A stretch of DNA of 64,000 bases from JADJPF01 sp964492845 (lineage in GTDB: Bacteria > Acidobacteriota > Blastocatellia > Chloracidobacteriales > JADJPF01). Of this stretch, positions 8,785 through 17,854 are shown one piece after another. Made by a program: the position numbers and the translations under genes. The stretch's first letter is position 1. Every line of letters starts with the position of its first letter. The stretch spans positions 1 through 64,000 of the forward strand of contig CAZBMZ010000015.1 in assembly GCA_964492845.1 (NCBI GenBank), written 5' to 3'. The notes beneath the pieces were generated by a model. It worked only from the letters and a program-made list of their open reading frames with translations. It had not been told where the DNA came from and searched no databases.

Positions 8785-9162
8785 TTATTCGCTAAATAAG
8801 GAGCCTGGGACGTAGCGTTCACGTCCCATAAAACGTTCCACGTTACTTTTTACTCCTCCATAGTCCTTAATATTGTGAAAATCCATAGACTTACCAGAGG
8901 TTAGCAAAATACGTAAAGAGGGTTTTGTTAGTAGATAATACCAAGAGCGTTTTTCTACACAACCTAACACTTTTTCCATATCAATTTCTACGGTAGGAGA
9001 ACTTTGTTTGCTACGTACTGCGGGAAACCAAAAAAGCCGATGATTGGTCATAATTATCTTGCCATTTTCCCACCAAGCCCGCTGTGCTTGGGTAGTTAAG
9101 ACCTCAAATTCACCAGGATTAAGATTTAATTTTTGATCTTTTTTACCAAACCACTTTGCCAT
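8785..9162 (-). CDS. GRAM/PH-like domain protein
   Basis: This 125-residue protein looks like a single GRAM/PH-type domain. The order is: a basic N-terminus (MAKWFGKKDQ), an LNPGE start strand, then GKIIMTNHRLFWFPA, which resembles the G.l.lTn.RL.f strand pair of GRAM domains. A further strand, VEIDMEKVLGCVEKRSW, precedes a terminal RILLTSGKSMDF strand and a short helix. There is no signal peptide or membrane segment. Such domains bind lipids or protein partners; no enzymatic role is expected. It lies 31 bases after moaA and 21 before the membrane protein gene, suggesting one operon. The domain assignment comes from fold-like pattern rather than an invariant motif, so it is moderate. Confidence 0.65.
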   Translation of the reverse strand: MAKWFGKKDQKLNLNPGEFEVLTTQAQRAWWENGKIIMTNHRLFWFPAVRSKQSSPTVEIDMEKVLGCVEKRSWYYLLTKPSLRILLTSGKSMDFHNIKDYGGVKSNVERFMGRERYVPGSLFSE

Positions 9163-9193
9163 AATAAATTTTTACCTTTTTATCTTGTAAACG

Positions 9194-10201
9194 CTAGCCA
9201 CCAATACAAGACATTGTTCTTTCTGGGGCAACAAAATCTGGATCATTAATTTTATGTCCAGATTCTTTTTTTAGTACAGCACTAATTATAAAATTTTTTA
9301 TTTGCTGCTCACTTGCACCACTTCTTAGCAAATCACGTAAGTTATGTTCTGTTAGTGAAAATAAGCAAGTGCGGATTTGTCCATCTGCTGTAAGGCGGAT
9401 ACGACTACAAGCACCACAAAAAGCTTGTGTAACTGGTGCAATAATTCCTATTTCTCCCGCTACACCATCAGCAAAGCCAAAACGCTGGGCAGTTTCACTT
9501 TTATGATTAGCTGTTAATGGTTTTAGAGGATAAATAGCATTAATTTTGTCAAAAATTTCTTGCCCAGAAACTACTAAATTTCTGTTCCATTCCCCTGGCC
9601 CATCTAAAGGCATATATTCTATGTAGCGGGCTATTAAGTTTTTTTCTCTAGCAAAACTAGCAAAGTCAACAATTTCATTTTCATTAATATGACGCATTAC
9701 TACCATATTAATTTTAATTGGGGTAAGTCCCCATTGTTGAGCAGCCTCAATTCCAGCTAAAACTCGTGAAAGTGCGTCAACTTTTGTTAGTAGTTCAAAA
9801 GCTTTAGGTTTTAATGAATCAATACTAATACTAATTCTTTTTAAGCCAACAGCGGCTAGTTTTTCAGCAAATTCTGGTAGAAAATAAGCGTTAGTTGTAA
9901 GGGCTAAATCTTCTAGGCCATCAATTTTAGATAATTCCTTAATAAACTTAATTACACCCCGTCTAAGAAGTGGTTCACCACCTGTTACACGTAGCTTAGT
10001 TACGCCTAAAGAAACAAAAATTTTAGCTAAATAAATTAATTCTTCATAGGAAAGAATCTCTGATTTATCTTTCCATTGAACACCAGTTTCAGGCATACAA
10101 TAGACACAGCGGAAATTACAGCGATCTGTAATAGAAATACGTAAGTCTTTTATTTGCCTATTATAGCTATCCGTCAAACTTGCCTTGTAGATTGGCAACA
10201 T
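9194..10201 (-). CDS. moaA: GTP 3',8-cyclase (molybdenum cofactor synthesis)
   Basis: This 335-residue radical-SAM enzyme converts GTP to 3',8-cyclo-GTP, the first step of molybdopterin synthesis, together with MoaC. The N-terminal radical-SAM cluster CxxxCxxC is at Cys28, Cys32 and Cys35 (DRCNFRCVYCMPE). The TGGEPLLRRG segment follows. The second cluster is in the C-terminal CGACSRIRLTADGQIRTC segment, and the protein ends in Gly-Gly, required for activity in known MoaA. Length and motifs are complete. It follows ribA by 40 bases on the same strand, so these two GTP-consuming enzymes probably share a transcript. No other moa or moe gene is present here. Confidence 0.95.
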   Translation of the reverse strand: MLPIYKASLTDSYNRQIKDLRISITDRCNFRCVYCMPETGVQWKDKSEILSYEELIYLAKIFVSLGVTKLRVTGGEPLLRRGVIKFIKELSKIDGLEDLALTTNAYFLPEFAEKLAAVGLKRISISIDSLKPKAFELLTKVDALSRVLAGIEAAQQWGLTPIKINMVVMRHINENEIVDFASFAREKNLIARYIEYMPLDGPGEWNRNLVVSGQEIFDKINAIYPLKPLTANHKSETAQRFGFADGVAGEIGIIAPVTQAFCGACSRIRLTADGQIRTCLFSLTEHNLRDLLRSGASEQQIKNFIISAVLKKESGHKINDPDFVAPERTMSCIGG

Positions 10202-10241
10202 AAAGTTTCTCCATAGCTAGCATTTTTGCTATCTATATTAT

Positions 10242-10871
10242 TTACACTTCAGACAATAAATGTCCCATTTTTTCTTTTTTGGTTTTTAAGTAGTCTAACG
10301 CTGGTGATGTTGTAGTTAGTTCTATTTCCAGTGGCACACGTTCGGCAGTAATTCCGGCTTGTTGCAAGGCAGATAGTTTATCTGGATTATTTGACATAAG
10401 TTGTACATGGGTAATACCTAACAACTTAATAATGTCACTACATTGGTCATATTGTCTTTCATCTACATCAAAACCTAGGCGTAAATTAGCTTCTACAGTA
10501 TCAGCACCTTGATCTTGTAAAGCATAAGCACGAATTTTATTAATAATACCTATTCCTCGGCCTTCTTGCGGATGGTAAATTATTACACCTAAACCTGCTA
10601 TAGCAACTTTTTTCATTGCTGCTTGTAATTGTCGTCCACAATCGCACTTAATAGAATGAAAAACATCTCCTGTAAGGCATTGAGAATGGATTCTTACAAG
10701 TGTTGGTTCATTAGTTTTTAGATGGCCTTTGACCAAAACTACAAATTCCTGGCTGTCAACCTTACTACGAATCCCTAAAACACGAAAATCTCCTACTTCT
10801 GTAGGAAGATGTGCTTCAGCAACTAGCTCTACGCTAAGCTCAAGACTTGATAAACTAGCAGAATTACTCAT
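10242..10871 (-). CDS. ribA: GTP cyclohydrolase II
   Basis: This 209-residue enzyme opens GTP to 2,5-diamino-6-ribosylamino-pyrimidinone 5'-phosphate, the committed step of riboflavin synthesis. The zinc ligands are Cys65, Cys76 and Cys78 in QCLTGDVFHSIKCDCG. The catalytic stretch HPQEGRGIGIINKIRAY (residues 100-116) and the ANLRLGFDVDERQY segment are intact. It is a stand-alone RibA, not fused to the RibB synthase domain. It heads the apparent operon ribA-moaA-GRAM-membrane protein on the minus strand. I looked for an FMN riboswitch in the 290 bases upstream and did not see one. An AGGAGT-like ribosome site lies just before the ATG. Confidence 0.95.
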   Translation of the reverse strand: MSNSASLSSLELSVELVAEAHLPTEVGDFRVLGIRSKVDSQEFVVLVKGHLKTNEPTLVRIHSQCLTGDVFHSIKCDCGRQLQAAMKKVAIAGLGVIIYHPQEGRGIGIINKIRAYALQDQGADTVEANLRLGFDVDERQYDQCSDIIKLLGITHVQLMSNNPDKLSALQQAGITAERVPLEIELTTTSPALDYLKTKKEKMGHLLSEV

Positions 10872-11126
10872 TAAAACTCCTAACGACTAGCAATAACATT
10901 ACTTATTAATTCTAATTTGATTTTCTTGTACAAAAATTCTATTGTCCCAATAATTTATCGTCAAGTTACTATGCAGAAAAGCCGCAAGTCTCTTAGAGAA
11001 AATGCTAGCATTATTAGCAAAGTTCTTGATAAAATTGCTTCCCATTTTATTATTTGCGTTATTTAATTTTATCTTGCAAAATATCTGACAAAGATTTTAA
11101 AGATTTTTTCAGATACTTTATACATG

Positions 11127-11156
11127 TTGCGATATAACTACTTTTAAGGGTATAGT
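11127..11156 (+). promoter_or_regulatory. Candidate sigma-70 promoter of the FHA-GGDEF gene
   Basis: TTGCGA (11127-11132) and TATAGT (11151-11156) are separated by 18 bases. Transcription would begin within a base or two of the GTG start at 11164, which would make the message leaderless. The boxes are not perfect and the background is AT-rich, so this is tentative. Confidence 0.35.
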
Positions 11157-11163
11157 ATTCTCC

Positions 11164-12105
11164 GTGGATAACAGCAATAAAACTCAACAATTAAGAATTA
11201 GCGGAATATTCGTCCCCAAAAAACATCATGCCGCTCTAATCTTCTTATGCGGAGATAAACTTGGTACGGTTGTACGTATTGACCGCGCTAAGCTAGTAAT
11301 TGGCCGTGATAGCGATGTAGTAGATCTCCCACTAGATGATGATGTGTCCTCGCGTGTACATGCCCAAGTTTTTTCTATTACTACAGATAATGGGGATAAA
11401 CAATATTGGCTTTCTGATCTAGGAAGCACTAATGGAACTTTATTAAATGGTTTTACTGTACCACAACAAGAAAGCCGCTTGCTTCAAGATGGAGATAAAA
11501 TAAAAATTGGTCGGCAACTTTTTAAGTTTGCTATGTTGGACGAATTAGAAGTTGAGTACCAAAAGCGTGTACATGAATTAATTGTTCATGACGATTTAAC
11601 AGGACTACTTACCCGCAAGAGTTTTTCTTTAGAGCTAGAAAGAGAAATCGTCCGTTCACAAAGACATAGACATGAGTTTTGTATTTTAATGATGGATATA
11701 GACTTTTTTAAGAAAGTTAACGACACTTACGGACATTTAATCGGTAGCGAAGTATTGCGCCATACAGCTAAAGTAATTCAACAGACGCTTCGAGATTCAG
11801 ATGTTTTAGCTAGATATGGTGGTGAAGAATTTATTGCTATTTTGCCAGAAACCCCTAAAGATAAAGGCTCAGAGGCCGCCGAAAGAGTTAGAGAAGCTAT
11901 GGAAAAATATAATTTTCCTGCCTCAATTCATGATCCAGATTCCCATCTACATATCACTATTAGCATAGGAGTAGCTGATTTTCCTAATGATAGTTCCTTA
12001 GCTAATAATTTAATTGAAGCTGCTGATTTTGCTCTTTATGAAGCTAAGCAAACTGGTCGTAACCGTGTTTGTTTACATAAGCCTAAAGAAAATAATAATT
12101 TATGA
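11164..12105 (+). CDS. FHA-domain diguanylate cyclase
   Basis: This 313-residue protein joins an FHA phosphothreonine-binding domain (about residues 30-122, with LVIGRDSD, SSRVHAQ and DLGSTNGTLLNG) to a GGDEF domain (about 140-308). The active-site signature is GGEEF at 219-223, with Asp178 as a metal ligand, so c-di-GMP synthesis is expected. An RxxD inhibitory site (Arg210-Asp213) lies five residues before GGEEF, implying product feedback. The FHA domain suggests recruitment or control by a Ser/Thr-phosphorylated partner. The start is GTG, without a well-placed Shine-Dalgarno sequence. The gene overlaps pyrF by four bases (ATGA), so the two are translationally coupled. There is no membrane segment, so it is cytoplasmic. 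Confidence 0.92.
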   Translation: MDNSNKTQQLRISGIFVPKKHHAALIFLCGDKLGTVVRIDRAKLVIGRDSDVVDLPLDDDVSSRVHAQVFSITTDNGDKQYWLSDLGSTNGTLLNGFTVPQQESRLLQDGDKIKIGRQLFKFAMLDELEVEYQKRVHELIVHDDLTGLLTRKSFSLELEREIVRSQRHRHEFCILMMDIDFFKKVNDTYGHLIGSEVLRHTAKVIQQTLRDSDVLARYGGEEFIAILPETPKDKGSEAAERVREAMEKYNFPASIHDPDSHLHITISIGVADFPNDSSLANNLIEAADFALYEAKQTGRNRVCLHKPKENNNL

Positions 12106-12830
12106 AACTCTCTGCTAAAGATCGTTTAGTTGTTGCACTTGATGTAGATAGCCGTGAGCAAGCTATTTCACTTGTAGAAGAATTAAATCCTTTTGTTGGA
12201 CTTTTTAAGATTGGTAGCCAACTTTTTACATCTACAGGCCCGCAACTTGTCAAAGAAATTATAGGACGAGGGGCAAAAGTCTTTTTAGACCTAAAATACC
12301 ATGACATACCTAATACAGTTGCTAGTGCAGTTGTTGCTGCTATGCGTCTAGGTGTGTCTATTTGTAATGTCCATGCGTTAGGTGGGTTGGCTATGATGCG
12401 CCAAGTGGCTGAAGAATGCGAAAAAGTAGCAGCAAAAGAAAGCTTAACTAAACCTATAATTCTTGCTGTTACAGTGCTTACAAGTCATGATCAAGCTTCA
12501 CTTAATGATTTAGCTATTAATGAAAATCTTTCTGACCTAGTAGTTAGACTAGCAAAACTCACTCAGAAGGCTGGCTTAGATGGTGTAGTAGCATCAGCAC
12601 AAGAAATAACCTTAATTAGAAACGCTACACAACCCCCTTTTGTAATTCTTACACCTGGACTACGACCAGCACAATCAGCCACCCAAGATCAAAAAAGAGT
12701 TATGACCCCAGAAGAAGCCTTAAAAGCTGGTTCAGATTACTTAGTAATTGGCCGACCTATCCTAGCACATCCTAACCCTGCAAAAGCAGCAGCAGAAATA
12801 GTTGCTAGCTTAGAAAACCTATCAAACTAA
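12102..12830 (+). CDS. pyrF: Orotidine 5'-phosphate decarboxylase
   Basis: This 242-residue enzyme decarboxylates OMP to UMP, the last step of de novo pyrimidine synthesis. The substrate and catalytic signature DxKxxD is intact as Asp63, Lys65 and Asp68 in FLDLKYHDIPNTV. The N-terminal VALDVDSREQA strand and the C-terminal TPGLRP...YLVIGRPI phosphate-binding segment mark the group of about 230-250 residues found in most bacteria. The ATG overlaps the stop of the diguanylate cyclase gene (ATGA at 12102-12105), an unusual coupling of nucleotide synthesis with a signalling enzyme. No other pyr genes are nearby. Confidence 0.95.
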   Translation: MKLSAKDRLVVALDVDSREQAISLVEELNPFVGLFKIGSQLFTSTGPQLVKEIIGRGAKVFLDLKYHDIPNTVASAVVAAMRLGVSICNVHALGGLAMMRQVAEECEKVAAKESLTKPIILAVTVLTSHDQASLNDLAINENLSDLVVRLAKLTQKAGLDGVVASAQEITLIRNATQPPFVILTPGLRPAQSATQDQKRVMTPEEALKAGSDYLVIGRPILAHPNPAKAAAEIVASLENLSN

Positions 12831-12935
12831 TAATAATGGCAACCTAATTATCTTTAGCATCTACTAAAGGATGAGTTGTTGCATAGAACTTAAATAATTG
12901 CTAAACTCTAACTTTTACCTAAGTAGGAACCTATC

Positions 12936-13712
12936 ATGAAAAAACTAGCTATTTTACTACTTCTTTTTACTATTATTTTACTACCTACGACAAACTATGT
13001 TTTTGCTGATAAAACTAAAGAAGATGTTAAAGCAAGTGCTGTACAAATAGGCGAAAAGCTAAATTATGCAATTAAATGGAATAATTTATTAGCTGCTAAA
13101 ATGTCACTACAAACAGAAAAAGCGACAAAAGAAAACAAGCCTTTTTACCGTTTAGAATTAAAATTAGCAACAGTTGGGCTAGCTAGAGATCTTTTTGAGT
13201 TAAATAATCATTACACTGCTTTTGTAGACACTAAAACAAATTTGCCAACCGTAGTAGAGCGACAACTCCAACAAGGAACAAAACCGGAACAAAGCGTTTT
13301 AATTTATGATCAAGAAAAACATACTGTTAAGGTTGCAAATGAAAAGCCTATAACCATAGTTCCAAAAACACATGATCTTAGTTCTATTTTATGGGCAATT
13401 CGTACAGCAAGCTTAAATCCTGAAGGTGAAAGAATAGCTCTTTTTAATGCTTCAGATAAAAAGACCTCTTTTATAGAAGTAGCTTTAGGCGATGTTGCAG
13501 AAATCAATTCACCTAGTGGAAAAACAACTGCTCGTGAGCTAATTGTTAGGCTTGAAGATCAAGAAAAAGTAATTTCTGATAAATACTCAATACGTATTTG
13601 GGTAAGCGAGGACAAACAAAGAATACCTTTATTAATTACTGCAAAGCCTTCTTTTGGCAAAGTTACTATAGAATTATTAAAATCAGATGAAGAAGAAACT
13701 GCTAATAAGTAG
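12936..13712 (+). CDS. DUF3108 exported protein
   Basis: This 258-residue protein has a signal peptide (Lys-Lys followed by a Leu/Ile-rich core, cut probably near VFA-DK at residue 25). The mature part follows the DUF3108 pattern: an opening GEKLNYAIKWNNLLAAKMSL strand pair, a YRLELKLATVG strand, a central VERQLQQG segment and a closing IRIWVSEDKQRIPLLITAKPSFGKVTIELL repeat of beta strands. The family is periplasmic or outer-membrane associated in Gram-negative bacteria; its biochemical role is unknown. It lies nine bases before the histidine kinase gene and about 105 bases after pyrF. A GTAGGAACC sequence serves as ribosome site. Confidence 0.75.
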   Translation: MKKLAILLLLFTIILLPTTNYVFADKTKEDVKASAVQIGEKLNYAIKWNNLLAAKMSLQTEKATKENKPFYRLELKLATVGLARDLFELNNHYTAFVDTKTNLPTVVERQLQQGTKPEQSVLIYDQEKHTVKVANEKPITIVPKTHDLSSILWAIRTASLNPEGERIALFNASDKKTSFIEVALGDVAEINSPSGKTTARELIVRLEDQEKVISDKYSIRIWVSEDKQRIPLLITAKPSFGKVTIELLKSDEEETANK

Positions 13713-13721
13713 GAAAATATC

Positions 13722-15116
13722 ATGATAGAAAATAATAATGAAATTAAAGCTCTTGGAATAATAGAAGTTAGTAAAGAAGTAAATAGAGTAAATATAACTA
13801 ATAAAGTGATAGAAAAGGATCAGAAAACATCTGCTATTTCTGAAGGTGAATTAACTAAGCAGTTAGAAAGAAAAAATTTGCTTTTGTTGCAACAAATTGT
13901 TAAATCTATTGCTAAATATAGCGATTATCAAGAAGTTATTGGAATTTTATTTTCTGAAAAAAATAATTTAATTGCTAGTAATAATAGAGTTACTAGTAAA
14001 ATTAAAAATCTATTAAGCAATTTTACTTTATCCTATCAAGCATTTAAGAAACTATGTCAATCTTCTAAAACATTTAAGGTAGATACTTTTGGTAGTTGTT
14101 ATTATTTAACAGAAACTAATCAAAGCTTACTTGGACAAATATGTCAGCTTTTCTCTGTAACTAGTTCTCATTCTGACAAATGGCAAAAAGGTAATGGACT
14201 AGTTGTTCCATTGCTAGGGAAAAATCAAAAGCTACTTGGGATGATATTTGTAGGAAGTCCAGAAAATAATCAACTTCCTACTTATAAAAATGTTTTACCA
14301 GTTTTAAGTTTTGTTAATGAATTTCTTAGAAATTATTTATATCCAATTCAAAAGACAGAAGTTATTCCAAATAACAATTTAGAAAAAACACAATTTGCAA
14401 ATACTGGTAAAACCTTAGACCGAACCCGCCAACAGTTTGTTGCTATGCTAGTGCATGACATTCGCTCGCCTATGACTACAGTTTTAGGAACTTTAGATCT
14501 TTTTCTAATAAAATCACGACAAAAAGCAGAACTCAAATTAACCCCAAATATGATTTCTTTGATTTCAGCAGCACATGATAGTTGTGGGCAAGTTATTCAT
14601 TTAGTAACTGAGCTATTAGATTTATTTAGAATGGAGCAATTACCCTTACAGTTAAATAAGACAGCAATTATTCCTCAAGAATTAATGTCTAAAGTTGTAG
14701 AAGAATGCTATAACTCAGCACTTGAAAAACAAATTAGACTTAACTTTGGCTGTCAGTCAGATATAAAACCTATAATAGTTGATATACATTATTTGCAACG
14801 TGCATTAATTAACTTACTTAATAATGCTATAAAATATACTCCTGAAAATGGGAATATTTGGTTTGAGGCTCGTTTGTCAGACTCAGACAATAATTTAACC
14901 TTTACTGTAATTGACTCTGGCTCAGGTATTTCCGAAGAAGAACAATCCTATATTTTTGACCCCTACTACCAAGCTTCAAACCGTAGCGGGCAATTAGGAA
15001 TTGGTTTAGGTTTAGCTATAGTAAAAAACATTGCCTTAGCTCATAAAGGCAACGTTTCTGTAAAAAGCCAAGTTGGTATAGGGTCAGCATTTTCTTTATC
15101 TATTCCAATTAGCTAA
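13722..15116 (+). CDS. Sensor histidine kinase with GAF-like input
   Basis: This 464-residue kinase has a lysine/asparagine-rich N-terminus, a GAF-like region (about residues 50-205, with GNGLVVPLLGKNQKLLGMIFVG typical of a GAF strand pair), a HisKA domain with the phosphoacceptor His245 in AMLVHDIRSP, and a HATPase_c domain. The ATPase boxes are visible: N box NLLNNAIKY, G1 DSGSGI, F box FDPYYQ and G2 GLGLAI. There is no transmembrane segment, so it should be cytoplasmic and sense an internal ligand or partner. No response regulator is adjacent. It starts nine bases after the DUF3108 gene with a short AGGAAA site, so the two may be co-transcribed. Its stop is 30 bases from the convergent permease gene. 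Confidence 0.88.
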   Translation: MIENNNEIKALGIIEVSKEVNRVNITNKVIEKDQKTSAISEGELTKQLERKNLLLLQQIVKSIAKYSDYQEVIGILFSEKNNLIASNNRVTSKIKNLLSNFTLSYQAFKKLCQSSKTFKVDTFGSCYYLTETNQSLLGQICQLFSVTSSHSDKWQKGNGLVVPLLGKNQKLLGMIFVGSPENNQLPTYKNVLPVLSFVNEFLRNYLYPIQKTEVIPNNNLEKTQFANTGKTLDRTRQQFVAMLVHDIRSPMTTVLGTLDLFLIKSRQKAELKLTPNMISLISAAHDSCGQVIHLVTELLDLFRMEQLPLQLNKTAIIPQELMSKVVEECYNSALEKQIRLNFGCQSDIKPIIVDIHYLQRALINLLNNAIKYTPENGNIWFEARLSDSDNNLTFTVIDSGSGISEEEQSYIFDPYYQASNRSGQLGIGLGLAIVKNIALAHKGNVSVKSQVGIGSAFSLSIPIS

Positions 15117-15146
15117 TGTAAATTTCCTAGCACTAATCATTAAGCC

Positions 15147-17612
15147 TTATTCACATCTTAGGGCTATAATTGGGTCAACTTTGCTTACTCGGCGAGCAGG
15201 TATATAGCTTGCTAGAAAAGCAACTAAAGTTAAAATTGCTGGTGCAACAATAAACGCTATAGGATCAAAGATTTCTATATCATAAAGAAGGCTTGAAAAT
15301 ACTTTTGCTAAAATTACACCGGCCCCAACTCCAATAGTTAAACCTGTTAAAATTAATGCACCTGCTTGTTTTAAGATCATTGCTATTAAATCCTGGTGTT
15401 TAGCTCCTAGAGCCATCCTAACACCTATTTCATGGGTTCTTTGACTAACCCAATAAGCAATTACTCCATAAAGTCCCATCATAGAAAGTAATAATGCCAC
15501 AGCAGCAAATACTAATAAAAGTATTGCGCTAGTTCTAGGTGCCCATAAAGATTGCCTTACGCTAGAGGAAACTAATTGAAAGTTTTCTAGTGGTAATTTT
15601 GGATCAACTTTTTGGATTACTCCTTTTATACTATTGTTTAAAGTCGCAGGATCTGACTTAGTACGAATATATAAAGCTATATCACCAGCATAAGTTTGCT
15701 CAAGTGGGAAATAAATAATTGGTTGTATATCTTGACCAACTGTAAAGTAATACTTAGTATTTTTAACTACTCCAACTATTTCTTTAATATTTTTTTCAGC
15801 ATAAACGCTGATTTTTCTACCAATAGGATTTTGACCGGGCCAAAGTTTATCTGCCATAGCTTCATTAATTATTGCAACATGTGGAGAATCAGCTTTATCT
15901 ATAGAAGAAAAATCCCGTCCTTGTACTAAAGAAATGCCCATAGTAGCAAAATAGCCTATGCTAACACGGTCAGACATAATTAAAAGTCTTTGATTTTCTG
16001 GACGGATTTCTTCACCAACTACAGAAACATTACGAGTATTAAAGCGGTTACGTGGTGCAAGCGGCCAATTAGCAGCAAAAACTGCTTGTTCAACTCCTGG
16101 TAGTGACTCTATTTGTTCCTCTACTTCTTTAATAAATTGTAAGCCTTTTTGTCTATCATACTTTTGGTAATCTAAGTCAAAAGCGATTGTTATTAGCTGA
16201 TTAGTTTCTATACCTAAGTTTATTTGTTGGGCATTATATAAGCTACGAAGGAAAAGACCGGCAGTAATTAAAGCTGTTACAGATAAAGCAATCTGCACGA
16301 TCACTAAAACATTGCGTATTTGGAAAAAACCCCGATTGTTATTGCTAAAACCAATTCTACTTTTTAACTCTGTCATTAGATTAGGGTTAGACATTTGAAG
16401 AGCAGGAACTAAACCAAAAATTAGTCCTGTTAAAAGAGAAATTAAGAAAGTAAAAAGTAGTACAGTTTTATTTAGGCTTAAGTCTAGTTGAGCAAAGCCT
16501 GGCGGACTAATAGCTAAAATTAAATCTTTGTTCCAGCCAGCTAGTATTAGCCCTAAAATTCCCCCCATTAAAGAAATTAGTAGGCTTTCTATAATTAATT
16601 GTTGGAATAAACGACCTCGACTAGCACCTAAACAAAGACGAACAGCTATTTCAGTTTTTCGCCCATTAGCACGAACTAAAAGCAGATTAGCAACATTAGC
16701 ACAAGCAATTAGTAAAACTACTCCTACTGCACCCATCAATAAATAGCTAGCTAAAACAATATTGCCTCGTAGTTGTGGAGCTATAGCGGCTTCTGAAAGA
16801 GGTAGAACTTTGATGCTACGATATTCATTAGTCTTAGGAAATTCTACTTCTAAACGTTTAGCAATTGTTTTTAATGAGATTTCTGCTTCAGATGCGCTAA
16901 TACCTGTTTTTAAGCGGCCAACAAGGAAAAATTGTAAGGCTCGTCTATCCGTAAACCATTCTTGAGAAATTCCATGTGTAATTTGTTGGTGCATCATTAA
17001 AGGTAGCCAACAATCTATGGTTCCAAGCACTGCCGCGCCTTGAAAGCCTTGGGGAGCAACTCCAATTACAGTAAAACTTTCTCGATTTAAGATAATTTCT
17101 TTGCCAAGTATGCTGCTATCACCACCAAATTGGTTTTGCCAAAAATTATAACTAATTACTACTACTGGATATAGTCCAAAATTTTTCTCTTCAACAGGAA
17201 GAAAAAACCGACCTAGTACAGGTTTTACAGCTAAAACATCAAAGTAATTTCCCGTAACAATAAGTCCATTAATTTGTTGTACTTCTGTATTTTTATCAAA
17301 AGAGACTCTTAAAAAAGTAGTTCCTGAAATATCGGTTAAGGTATTGTTATTTTGCTTAAAATCCAAGTAGTTAAGATAAGCTGTTGGCATATAATCCATA
17401 CCGTTTTTTGTATCTGTAGTATAAATTGCTACTAGATTTTCTGGTTCGCTTATCATTGGAATAGGTTGTAGTAAAACAGTATTTACCAAAGTAAAAATTG
17501 TAGTGTTACTACCAATTCCAATAGCTAAAGAAAGAAGTGCAACAATGGTAAACATTGGGCTTTTTCTTAGCATACGAAAACCATATCGGAGATCTTGCCA
17601 AAGCTTTTCCAT
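15147..17612 (-). CDS. ADOP-family duplicated permease (FtsX/MacB type), without prefix domain
   Basis: This protein of 821 residues is a permease of the acidobacterial duplicated orphan permease type: two MacB periplasmic core plus FtsX transmembrane units in tandem, with about eight membrane segments. The start LWQDLRYGFRMLRKSPMFT is diagnostic. The first half ends with AYLLMGAVGVVLLIACANVANLLLVRA, and the second with TSAILLLVFAAVALLLSMMGLYGVIAYWV and ARRVSKVDPIIALR. There is no ABC ATPase gene beside it, hence 'orphan'. I chose ATG at 17612 because GGGGGA lies about seven bases upstream; a GTG four codons earlier (17624) overlaps that ribosome site. It lacks the N-terminal prefix domain seen in the paralogue at 44286-46946. 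Substrate is unknown. Confidence 0.88.
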   Translation of the reverse strand: MEKLWQDLRYGFRMLRKSPMFTIVALLSLAIGIGSNTTIFTLVNTVLLQPIPMISEPENLVAIYTTDTKNGMDYMPTAYLNYLDFKQNNNTLTDISGTTFLRVSFDKNTEVQQINGLIVTGNYFDVLAVKPVLGRFFLPVEEKNFGLYPVVVISYNFWQNQFGGDSSILGKEIILNRESFTVIGVAPQGFQGAAVLGTIDCWLPLMMHQQITHGISQEWFTDRRALQFFLVGRLKTGISASEAEISLKTIAKRLEVEFPKTNEYRSIKVLPLSEAAIAPQLRGNIVLASYLLMGAVGVVLLIACANVANLLLVRANGRKTEIAVRLCLGASRGRLFQQLIIESLLISLMGGILGLILAGWNKDLILAISPPGFAQLDLSLNKTVLLFTFLISLLTGLIFGLVPALQMSNPNLMTELKSRIGFSNNNRGFFQIRNVLVIVQIALSVTALITAGLFLRSLYNAQQINLGIETNQLITIAFDLDYQKYDRQKGLQFIKEVEEQIESLPGVEQAVFAANWPLAPRNRFNTRNVSVVGEEIRPENQRLLIMSDRVSIGYFATMGISLVQGRDFSSIDKADSPHVAIINEAMADKLWPGQNPIGRKISVYAEKNIKEIVGVVKNTKYYFTVGQDIQPIIYFPLEQTYAGDIALYIRTKSDPATLNNSIKGVIQKVDPKLPLENFQLVSSSVRQSLWAPRTSAILLLVFAAVALLLSMMGLYGVIAYWVSQRTHEIGVRMALGAKHQDLIAMILKQAGALILTGLTIGVGAGVILAKVFSSLLYDIEIFDPIAFIVAPAILTLVAFLASYIPARRVSKVDPIIALRCE

Positions 17613-17794
17613 AGATTCCCCCACAGATCAATTATTTGTTAGACAAAATGACCTAACAACTATTATGCCAAGATGTTATTAGCCTATAGATTAGGATTAA
17701 GTGCTATTAAATTATATAGTTATTTTGCTCTAATTTTTTGTGGAAAGATATTTTATTGTTCATTTTCGGACAATAATTTTCTGAAATTGAACAA

Positions 17795-17830
17795 AAAAAA
17801 GCCTAGAAATTTAAGTTTCTAGGCTTTTTT
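17795..17830 (-). terminator. Rho-independent terminator of gltA
   Basis: A perfect inverted repeat with GCCTAGAAA and TTTCTAGGC arms (17801-17809 and 17816-17824) is extended by A and T runs on both sides. On the minus strand it lies just after the citrate synthase stop and ends in a T run. Confidence 0.85.
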
Positions 17831-17854
17831 ATTATTACAAATTAATTAAGTTAA

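Noticed and set aside
10872..11163. Possible FMN riboswitch upstream of ribA
   Set aside because: None of the conserved FMN aptamer elements is visible in the minus-strand leader.
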